Below, one piece after another: positions 8,025 through 13,399 of a DNA stretch of 13,399 nt. Source of the stretch: an uncultured Blautia sp. (lineage in GTDB: Bacteria > Bacillota > Clostridia > Lachnospirales > Lachnospiraceae). A model generated the notes under the pieces. It ran no database searches, was not told the DNA's origin, and saw nothing but the letters and a program-made list of their open reading frames with translations. Position numbers and translations under genes: made by a program. The stretch spans positions 1 to 13,399 of the forward strand of contig CAKRRX010000064.1 in assembly GCA_934394595.1 (NCBI GenBank), read 5' to 3'. How positions within the stretch are numbered: the first letter of the stretch is position 1; each line of letters opens with the position of its first letter.

Positions 8025-8801
8025 TTAAATATACAGAATGAACTTGTCCTGCTTTTTCTTAAAGCATATAAGTCCCACAATGGTGATCATAATACTGAAT
8101 CCCGCTGCGTAAAGCACATAGGGGGGATACATCGGTTCTCCAAACACCGCTGAACGGAAAATCTGAATGGTGCAGTACAGAGGATTGAACTTCAGGATCC
8201 ATGCCCATCCACTCTTTAACAGCTTGCTTGGATAGTAGAAAATTGCGCAGGTATACATAATCAGCATCAGCACAACCGACCACAGATACTCAATATCCCT
8301 GAAGAATACACCGATAGTTGCCAGAAACATTCCACATCCATAGGAAAGGATCAGAATAATGATCAGCGCAACCGGAGCCTGCAAAAGGTAAATGGTTGGC
8401 TTTACTCCAAGAATTACACCTACAATGGCAAGGACGAGCAGGGAGATTAAAAAAATCACATAATTGTAAACAATTGCGGAAAACGGGTACAGATACTTAG
8501 GTACATATACCTTTTTGATCATTGCGGAATTGGATCGGATGGATTTCAGTGCAGCCTTTGTGGCATTGGAATAAAAGGTATATAATAGACGTCCTGACAA
8601 AATATAAATAGGAAATGTCTTATCTGTATTTCCATACAGAGTTCCGAAGACAATGGTCAGAACAATCATGGAGAGCAATGGCTCTAACATAGACCAGAAA
8701 ATACCAAGGTAAGAACGGCGGTATTTCAGCTTGATTCCTTTTTTTACCAGCTCACTTAAAAGGAACTGATACTGTCTGAGATTATCAAAATATTTCTTCA
8801 T
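8025..8801 (-). CDS. ABC-2-type permease, TagG/Wzm-type polymer exporter
   Basis: A 258-residue membrane subunit. The N-terminus has the amphipathic segment and the KYRRSYLGIFWSMLEP motif (26-41) that marks polysaccharide and teichoic-acid ABC-2 permeases. About six hydrophobic spans follow, near 38-54, 63-80, 103-131, 138-160, 172-188 and 226-246, with a short charged C-terminus. It pairs with the ATPase gene 9 nt downstream. It is the first gene of the polymer operon, about 70 nt after the predicted transcription start. I chose ATG 8801, which has GGAG 5 nt upstream. An in-frame GTG at 8807 overlaps that ribosome site and cannot use it. The substrate is inferred from the neighbouring TagD, Stealth and glycerophosphotransferase genes, not from the permease itself. 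Confidence 0.94.
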   Translation of the reverse strand: MKKYFDNLRQYQFLLSELVKKGIKLKYRRSYLGIFWSMLEPLLSMIVLTIVFGTLYGNTDKTFPIYILSGRLLYTFYSNATKAALKSIRSNSAMIKKVYVPKYLYPFSAIVYNYVIFLISLLVLAIVGVILGVKPTIYLLQAPVALIIILILSYGCGMFLATIGVFFRDIEYLWSVVLMLIMYTCAIFYYPSKLLKSGWAWILKFNPLYCTIQIFRSAVFGEPMYPPYVLYAAGFSIMITIVGLICFKKKQDKFILYI

Positions 8802-8877
8802 ATTCACTCCATTGTATTTTGAAAGATTTGGCTTTTCCTGCCCCGGCTGAAGCTTTCTTTTGAAAAAACCAACCTGT

Positions 8878-8906
8878 ATTGTAACATACTATCCGATATG
8901 TTGCAA
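8878..8906 (-). promoter_or_regulatory. Sigma-A-type promoter of the polymer operon
   Basis: On the minus strand TTGCAA (-35, 8901-8906) is followed after exactly 17 nt by TACAAT (-10, 8878-8883). A TG one base before the -10 makes it an extended -10. Transcription should begin near 8871, leaving an untranslated leader of about 70 nt before the permease ATG. It is the only good promoter seen for the nine-gene operon. Confidence 0.75.
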
Positions 8907-8912
8907 TATTGC
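8883..8912. promoter_or_regulatory. Two dyads overlapping the polymer-operon promoter
   Basis: A perfect 6-bp inverted repeat with an 8-nt centre, AACATA / TATGTT (8883-8888 and 8897-8902), fills the spacer between -10 and -35. A 10-bp palindrome, GCAATATTGC (8903-8912), overlaps the -35 box. Either could be a repressor site because binding would block polymerase. No known regulator motif is recognised, and one member of such a pair could arise by chance in AT-rich DNA. Confidence 0.35.
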
Positions 8913-8922
8913 GATTTATCCT

Positions 8923-8953
8923 GCATCACAGGGGCAGACTTCCCCTGCGATGC
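8923..8953 (-). terminator. Hairpin after larC, possible terminator
   Basis: Arms at 8923-8934 and 8942-8953 form a 12-bp stem with one G-U pair and a 7-nt loop, starting 9 nt after the larC stop. The position suits the end of the larBC transcript and it lies just upstream of the next promoter. On the minus strand it is followed by AGGATAAATC, not a T run. The T-rich flank (CTTTTCTT) is on the plus strand. It may therefore act as an RNA 3'-end stabiliser, as a weak terminator, or against plus-strand transcription. Confidence 0.5.
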
Positions 8954-8962
8954 CTTTTCTTG

Positions 8963-10384
8963 TCATTCCAGATTTTTTCCTGCTTCCACTGCCATCTGAT
9001 AAGCTTCCCCATATGAAATTCCGGTTTTCCGGCAGATTTTCGCCAGGCTTTCGTATTCCGGATAACATTTCTCTGCGCCCTGTGGACCGCAGATTTTCAC
9101 TTCCACTTCTCCAAAGGGAATCATTACCTTGATCTTCTTTCTGGGCAAAATAGTGCGTTCCATTCTGATTCTGCGGATACCGATACTGGTAGTCTCTGCA
9201 AAGATCAGCGCCTCCATTCCCGGAATATCTTCTTCTCTACAGATTACCGTAAGCAGCCAGGCCGGACGGTTTTTCTTCATATAGACTGGGGTATAGTGAA
9301 CATCCCTTGCCCCTGCCTCAAACAGTTTTTCCATAACAAAGCCAAGAACTTCGCCGCTGCAATCATCAATGTTGGTTTCCAATTTGTAGATATAGTCGGC
9401 AAAATCAGTACTGTCTGTGGTTCCGGCAGCGTTTTCCATGGAAGCTGCTTCTGCATTTTTCTTTGATAAACTTTCATTTTTCTGATTTTCTTCTTCCGGT
9501 ACTCTTTCTTTTTCAGCATGGATCAGCATTGCACGAAGGATTCCCGGACATTCATAGTTTCTCTTACCTGCGCCGATACCGGTCTTCTCAATAACAAAAT
9601 TCTCCGGTAATTTATTGGAGGTGCGAACTGCCGCCACAATTGCCGCACCGGTAGGTGTTACCAGTTCTCCCTGTACCTGCGTGATTTTCAGATCCAGCCC
9701 ACACTGCTGCACAATATTGGTAACTGCCGGTACCGGAACTGGCAGAATACCATGCTGACAGCGGATGGTGCCAGTTCCCTCATATAATACCGGCACGATC
9801 ACCTCTGTGATTCCAAGGTTATCCAGACACACTGCCACCGATAAAATATCCACAATGGAATCCACAGCTCCTACCTCATGGAAATGTACCTCTTCCACTG
9901 GAACATTGTGAGCCTTTGCCTCTGCCTTTGCCAGAATCTCAAAAATGGCAAGGGCTGTCTTTCTGGCTGTGTCAGTCATCTTCGCACCATCTATGATCTG
10001 GCGGATCTCGTTCATGCCACGGTGCTGATGATGAGAGTGACTATGACCTGCTGCACCGTGGGTGAGGCTTGCCTCGTCATGGCTGTGACCTGCTGCACCG
10101 TGGGTGTGGCCTGCCTCTGGTTCAGCTGAACCATGGACATGCCCATGCAGATACTCCATATCATGGTCATGTCCATCAATCTCTTTATCCAGTATCACAT
10201 CAAAATCACAGGCATCAATTCCGGATTTCTTCACTCTTCTCACTTTTATCTCAAATCCCTGTACCAAAAGGCTCTTAAGCACTTCCTCCAGTACCTTCTG
10301 ATCGGCTCCCAGATCCAACAGGGCTGCCACTGTCATATCCCCGCTGATTCCGGAATAACACTCCAGATATAATGATTTTCCCAT
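8963..10384 (-). CDS. larC: LarC, nickel insertase for nickel-pincer nucleotide cofactor
   Basis: A 473-residue LarC with both halves in one frame. LarC catalyses the last step of nickel-pincer nucleotide synthesis, a CTP-dependent nickel insertion into the dithiolated nucleotide made by LarB and LarE. Landmarks: YSGISGDM (10-17), a His-rich metal-binding stretch (72-121, 15 His), HFHEVGAVDSIVDI (167-180), QGELVTPTGAA (238-248), a low-complexity Glu/Ser/Ala linker (about 290-328), then the C-terminal LarC2 part starting ETNIDDCSGE (336-345). Lactobacillus plantarum makes full-length LarC by a programmed frameshift between larC1 and larC2. Here no frameshift is needed. The ATG at 10384 follows AAGGAG with a good spacer, 93 nt after larB. 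The neighbouring larB confirms the pathway, but the enzyme that will use the cofactor is not in the window. Confidence 0.96.
   Translation of the reverse strand: MGKSLYLECYSGISGDMTVAALLDLGADQKVLEEVLKSLLVQGFEIKVRRVKKSGIDACDFDVILDKEIDGHDHDMEYLHGHVHGSAEPEAGHTHGAAGHSHDEASLTHGAAGHSHSHHQHRGMNEIRQIIDGAKMTDTARKTALAIFEILAKAEAKAHNVPVEEVHFHEVGAVDSIVDILSVAVCLDNLGITEVIVPVLYEGTGTIRCQHGILPVPVPAVTNIVQQCGLDLKITQVQGELVTPTGAAIVAAVRTSNKLPENFVIEKTGIGAGKRNYECPGILRAMLIHAEKERVPEEENQKNESLSKKNAEAASMENAAGTTDSTDFADYIYKLETNIDDCSGEVLGFVMEKLFEAGARDVHYTPVYMKKNRPAWLLTVICREEDIPGMEALIFAETTSIGIRRIRMERTILPRKKIKVMIPFGEVEVKICGPQGAEKCYPEYESLAKICRKTGISYGEAYQMAVEAGKNLE
10044..10106. repeat. Tandem duplication inside the LarC His-rich stretch
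   Basis: An identical 21-base segment occurs at 10044-10064 and 10086-10106, a 42-bp period that keeps frame. It encodes THGAAGHSH twice (residues 94-102 and 108-116), repeating with a 14-residue unit. This points to expansion of the metal-binding tract by in-frame duplication. Confidence 0.85.
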
Positions 10385-10477
10385 ATTATCTCCTTGTTGT
10401 TATAAATCTATAAAAGTATCTTCTTACCCACCTGCAATTCTCCCTGTGCTGCCGGGCAAAAATTTCTCATCTATTTT

Positions 10478-11227
10478 TCAGACATGCCCCAGAGCCAGGC
10501 GGTTCATCTGAGTTGCCAGATATCCTGCTCCGTATCCATTGTCGATATTTACAGTGGCAATTCCATTTGCGCAGGAATTGATCATAGTCAGAAGCGCTGA
10601 CAAGCCGTGAAAATTAGCACCATATCCCACAGAAGTGGGAACTGCGATCACAGGTCGGCTCACAAGGCCACCTATCACACTTGCCAGTGCTCCCTCCATT
10701 CCGGCCACAGCAACCACGCAGTTTGCCTCCTGAATGGTCTCCAGCCTGGAAAACAGCCGGTGCATCCCACTGACACCTACATCATAAATCCGCTCTACAT
10801 AAGTTCCAAAATACTCTGCGGTCTGCGCTGCTTCCTCTGCCACCGGAATATCTGCCGTGCCTGCTGTGCAGACAGCCACTTTTCCCGCATGGAGTTTATC
10901 CGGCTTTTCTATTTTCAAGATCCTGGAAACAGGGTCATACTGCACACCTGGCAATTTTCCCTTTATCAGTTCATATTGGGCCTGTGAAGCTCTGGTTCCC
11001 AGCACTTCCCCCTCTTCCTGATATAAGCGCTCGAAAATATTCAGCAGATGGGCATCTGCCTTATTGCTACAATAGACAACCTCTGCAAAACCGGTACGGG
11101 CCTTTCTTCCAGTATCCAGCTTGGCATAATCCATTTCTTTATATCCAGTCTGACGGATCAGATTTCCCGCAATCTCCGGGGAAATGGTTCCCCTTTGTAC
11201 CTGGGCAAGAATTTCTTCCAATGTCAT
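10478..11227 (-). CDS. larB: LarB, pyridinium-3,5-biscarboxylic acid mononucleotide synthase
   Basis: A 249-residue LarB, normal length. It carboxylates and hydrolyses nicotinic acid adenine dinucleotide in the first step of nickel-pincer nucleotide synthesis in the cytosol. The N-terminal part (about 1-100) is LarB-specific and includes ARTGFAEVVYC (43-53). The C-terminal part (from about 115) is PurE-like: VCTAGTADIPVAEEA (119-133), VAGMEGALASVIGG (174-187) and PTSVGYGA (197-204). The NSCANG motif with Cys219 aligns well with the catalytic cysteine known in LarB, followed by VNIDNGYGAG. I chose ATG 11227, preceded by GGAGTGAG. The in-frame GTG at 11239 overlaps the GGAG and would have no spacer. 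It is the first gene after the 11334-11362 promoter and is cotranscribed with larC. Confidence 0.95.
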   Translation of the reverse strand: MTLEEILAQVQRGTISPEIAGNLIRQTGYKEMDYAKLDTGRKARTGFAEVVYCSNKADAHLLNIFERLYQEEGEVLGTRASQAQYELIKGKLPGVQYDPVSRILKIEKPDKLHAGKVAVCTAGTADIPVAEEAAQTAEYFGTYVERIYDVGVSGMHRLFSRLETIQEANCVVAVAGMEGALASVIGGLVSRPVIAVPTSVGYGANFHGLSALLTMINSCANGIATVNIDNGYGAGYLATQMNRLALGHV

Positions 11228-11247
11228 GTAAAAACTCACTCCATTTC

Positions 11248-11324
11248 AAAAATCATACTAGTACAGTGAATATGACGGCTACTTATTGCGGGAATGATTT
11301 TTCAAACACGCTCTAGCGTCATAT
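11248..11324 (-). promoter_or_regulatory. Structured larB leader with interleaved inverted repeats
   Basis: The leader of about 100 nt has two perfect long-range pairings. ATATGACG (11317-11324) pairs with CGTCATAT (11270-11277). AAAAATCAT (11294-11302) pairs with ATGATTTTT (11248-11256). The arms come in the order A-B-A'-B', so both can coexist only as a pseudoknot; otherwise they exclude one another. A small hairpin ACGC-TAGA-GCGT (11308-11319) shares three bases with arm A. Arm B' ends 5 nt before the larB Shine-Dalgarno. No known riboswitch class is recognised. Confidence 0.4.
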
Positions 11325-11333
11325 CTGTAAGCA

Positions 11334-11362
11334 ATTATAACGGTTTCTTCTCTTTTATTCAA
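11334..11362 (-). promoter_or_regulatory. Sigma-A-type promoter of larBC
   Basis: TTGAAT (-35, 11357-11362) and a perfect TATAAT (-10, 11334-11339) are separated by exactly 17 nt on the minus strand. Transcription should start near 11327, giving a leader of about 100 nt to the larB ATG. The promoter lies downstream of the terminator of the preceding transporter gene, so larBC is an independent unit. Confidence 0.8.
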
Positions 11363-11385
11363 CCCAAAATCCGGGGCCGTGGATG

Positions 11386-11406
11386 ACTGCTCCTTTGGAG
11401 CGGAGT
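11386..11406. promoter_or_regulatory. Short dyad upstream of the larB promoter
   Basis: GCTCC-TTT-GGAGC (11389-11401) is a perfect 5-bp inverted repeat. ACT/AGT flanks could extend it, with two unpaired bases. It sits about 27 bp upstream of the larB -35 and 15 bp past the transporter terminator. It could be an activator site or only a leftover hairpin. Confidence 0.25.
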
Positions 11407-11416
11407 AATTTCCTAT

Positions 11417-11451
11417 AAAAAAATGTCCTGCCTCATCACTGAAACAGGACA
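11417..11451 (-). terminator. Intrinsic terminator of the MMPL transporter gene
   Basis: On the minus strand an 11-bp stem (arms 11441-11451 and 11424-11434, two G-U pairs, 6-nt loop) is followed directly by seven T (11417-11423). It begins about 55 nt after the transporter stop and ends the upstream transcript before the larBC promoter. Confidence 0.88.
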
Positions 11452-11506
11452 CTTTTGGGAACCAGTTGTTTCGCTTCATCAGCGCTTTTCAACTGTCCGA
11501 TTATGT

Positions 11507-13399
11507 TTATTTTGCTTTTGCTGACTTCTTATCTCCAAGAAAGCCGATAGATGTCACACAAATCAACTTATCAAAGATCATGAACATGGCGGGTAAAATA
11601 AACAGTACCACCACCATACTGATGATTGCGCCACGGGCAAGCAGTGTACAGATAGAACCGATCATCTCAACCTGTGAGTAGCAGGAAACACCGAAGGTCG
11701 CTGCGAAGAAGCTGAGACCACTGCTGATGATAGATGGCATGCTGGTCTTATGTGCAATGCTGATAGCTTCCATCTTATTCTTGCCATGCTGTCTCTCTCT
11801 CTGATAACGGGTGGTCATCAGGATCGCATAGTCAACAGTAGCACCTAACTGGATGGCACCGATTACAATACTTGCAACGAACGGAAGGCTGATCCCCTGA
11901 TAGTACGGGATGGCCATATTTACAAAAATCGCAAATTCAATAACCGCAACCAGAATGATCGGCAGGGAAATGGATTTGAAAATGATCAGGATGATCAGGA
12001 AGATCGCTCCAATGGAAATTACATTTACACGAACCAGATCGGCGTCTGTGGTATCCTGAAGATCCTTCATAAGCGGTGCCTCGCCGATCACCATCGCTGT
12101 ATCATCATATTTCTTAACGATTTTATTAATCTGTGCAAGCTGGGCATTTACCTCATCTGTTGCAGAGCCGTACTCGGAGCAGACAAATGCAAGCTCATAC
12201 TGATCCCCTTTGAATATCTTCTTCAGATCATTCGGAACCATGGATTCCGGGACAGTTGGACCAACCAGGGAATTCATACCCAGACTCCACTTCACACCAT
12301 CAACCTTATCGATTTCATTTAACATCTGCTGTTTCTGCTTAGAGTCCATATTATTATCCATCATAATCATATGGATATTGCCTACTGCGAAAGTTTTCTC
12401 CAGTTCATCATTGGCAATGTTGCAATCCAGAGTAGATGGAAGTGATTCTGCAATGTTGTAATAAATCTGTGTATGATTGTTTCCGTAAACAGCCGGGAAC
12501 AGAAGTACCAGAAAGATCACAATCCATGCTTTGTAATGCTTGGTAATAAAAGCAGATGGTTTATCCATTCTGCTAAACAAAAGTTTATGCTGTGTCTTTT
12601 CAATCGGCTTATCAAAGAACAGTACCAGTGCCGGAAGGATGGTTACACAGCAGATAACACCAATAATAACACCTTTTGCCATAACAATACCAAGATCACG
12701 TCCAAGGGCAAATGTCATAACACAAAGTGCGACGAAACCTGCTACAGTTGTAACAGAACTTCCTGCTACAGACTTGAATGTATTTGCAATGGCATGACCC
12801 ATGGCACGGTCTTTTTCTCCGGGGAATCGCTTCTTATTCTCCTCATAGCTATTCAGAAGGAAAATGGAATAATCCATGGTAACACCAAGCTGAAGGACAG
12901 CGGTAAGAGCCTGTGTAATATAAGAAGTCTCGCCTAAAATAATATTGCTGCCCAGGTTATAAAGAATAGCAAGTCCGATACTGAGCAGGAACAAAAACGG
13001 AACAACAAAGGATCCGCTTGTCAGCTCCAGAACAATTAAACTGAGTACTGCTGCGATCACAACATAGATCGGCAGTTCCTGCATGGCAATGTTCTTAATA
13101 TCGGTAACAACACCTGTCATACCACTTAAAAAGCACTGCTCATTTGCAACCTTACGAAGTTCTGTAATGGCTTCCATGGAATCATCGGAGGATGTGGTAT
13201 TGTCAAACAGCACCAGCATCATGGTGGCATCACCGTTTATAAATACTTTTCTGTATTTCTCAGGGATCATTTCCACCGGAAGGGTGATGTCTGCCACATC
13301 ATCATACCAGAGAACATCCTTCACATGCTCTACTTCGCTGAACTTCTCTTCCAGCTTCTGGACATCCTTCATATCCATGTTCTCCACGATTACCATGGA
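11507..13399 (-). CDS. MMPL/RND-family membrane transporter, partial, N-terminus off the window
   Basis: 630 codons are visible. The frame is open to the right edge, so an ATG at 13396 is probably internal. The protein is an RND-type duplicated transporter: an extracytoplasmic domain (about 1-105), membrane spans near 108-125, 130-150, 158-182, 211-232 and 236-262, a span at 289-304 opening the second repeat, a second extracytoplasmic domain (about 305-450), then spans near 457-475, 478-498, 503-530, 553-572 and 580-610. Matching halves are shown by LGVTMDYSIFLLNSYEENKKR and LGATVDYAILMTTRYQRER, with the conserved Asp in the TMDY/VDY span and a basic end. The first span is missing, consistent with a truncated start. 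Substrate is unknown; relatives export lipids, peptides or drugs. A terminator follows, and it is probably unrelated to larBC. Confidence 0.9.
   Translation of the reverse strand, partial: SMVIVENMDMKDVQKLEEKFSEVEHVKDVLWYDDVADITLPVEMIPEKYRKVFINGDATMMLVLFDNTTSSDDSMEAITELRKVANEQCFLSGMTGVVTDIKNIAMQELPIYVVIAAVLSLIVLELTSGSFVVPFLFLLSIGLAILYNLGSNIILGETSYITQALTAVLQLGVTMDYSIFLLNSYEENKKRFPGEKDRAMGHAIANTFKSVAGSSVTTVAGFVALCVMTFALGRDLGIVMAKGVIIGVICCVTILPALVLFFDKPIEKTQHKLLFSRMDKPSAFITKHYKAWIVIFLVLLFPAVYGNNHTQIYYNIAESLPSTLDCNIANDELEKTFAVGNIHMIMMDNNMDSKQKQQMLNEIDKVDGVKWSLGMNSLVGPTVPESMVPNDLKKIFKGDQYELAFVCSEYGSATDEVNAQLAQINKIVKKYDDTAMVIGEAPLMKDLQDTTDADLVRVNVISIGAIFLIILIIFKSISLPIILVAVIEFAIFVNMAIPYYQGISLPFVASIVIGAIQLGATVDYAILMTTRYQRERQHGKNKMEAISIAHKTSMPSIISSGLSFFAATFGVSCYSQVEMIGSICTLLARGAIISMVVVLFILPAMFMIFDKLICVTSIGFLGDKKSAKAK

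Noticed and set aside
10385..10477. A second promoter between larB and larC (TTGCAG / TATAGA)
   Set aside because: The spacing is 19 nt and both boxes are poor. The 93-nt gap has no terminator, so cotranscription from the upstream promoter is simpler.
11228..11333. A NiCo (czcD-type) riboswitch upstream of larB
   Set aside because: The idea is attractive for a nickel pathway, but I see neither the four-helix junction pattern nor its conserved G-rich loops, so I call only an unclassified structured leader.
11279..11479. A 66-codon minus-strand frame between larB and the transporter gene
   Set aside because: It runs through both the clear terminator (11417-11451) and the larBC promoter (11334-11362), has no recognisable domain, and its composition looks random.
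11480..11494. A catabolite-repression (cre)-like site after the transporter gene
   Set aside because: The TGAAAAGCGC match has wrong spacing to the second half-site and lies at the 3' end of a gene, not at a promoter.

Overview
The window reads as chromosomal DNA of a low-to-moderate GC Gram-positive anaerobe, most likely a clostridial gut bacterium of the Lachnospiraceae type. This rests on the Shine-Dalgarno-driven, tightly packed genes, sigma-A-type promoters, teichoic-acid-type genes and clostridial-looking protein sequences. Genus cannot be fixed from sequence alone. Every convincing gene lies on the minus strand, so the window is best read right to left.

Right end (13399 to 11507): the C-terminal part of an MMPL/RND-family membrane transporter, start outside the window, closed by a strong intrinsic terminator at 11417-11451.

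Middle (about 11362 to 8923): a sigma-A-type promoter, TTGAAT-17-TATAAT, opens a two-gene unit, larB and larC. These are two of the three enzymes that build the nickel-pincer nucleotide (NPN) cofactor of lactate racemase and its relatives. larE and larA are not in the window. The roughly 100-nt leader before larB carries two long perfect inverted repeats whose arms interleave (A-B-A'-B'), so it could be a pseudoknot or an either/or switch. A 12-bp hairpin follows larC.

Left (8906 to 1): a second good promoter, TTGCAA-17-TACAAT with a TG extension, starts a nine-gene operon for a secreted phosphate-linked wall or capsule polymer. The order of transcription is ABC permease (TagG/Wzm type), ABC ATPase (TagH/Wzt type), GT4 glycosyltransferase, Stealth-family sugar-phosphate transferase, CDP-glycerol glycerophosphotransferase, TagD cytidylyltransferase, second glycerophosphotransferase, second GT4, and third glycerophosphotransferase (cut by the left edge). 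Gaps are 3-19 nt except one 80-nt gap, and one pair overlaps by 17 nt.

Inferred logic: TagD makes CDP-glycerol. Up to three TagB/TagF-type enzymes add glycerol phosphate. The Stealth enzyme adds a hexose-1-phosphate unit. The two GT4 enzymes add sugars, and the ABC pair exports the lipid-linked chain. Having both a Stealth enzyme and three glycerophosphotransferases suggests a mixed glycerol-phosphate/hexose-phosphate polymer rather than a plain poly(glycerol phosphate) teichoic acid. No lipid-linkage initiating transferase (TagO/TagA type) is present here.

No tRNA, rRNA, CRISPR array, transposase or integrase was seen.
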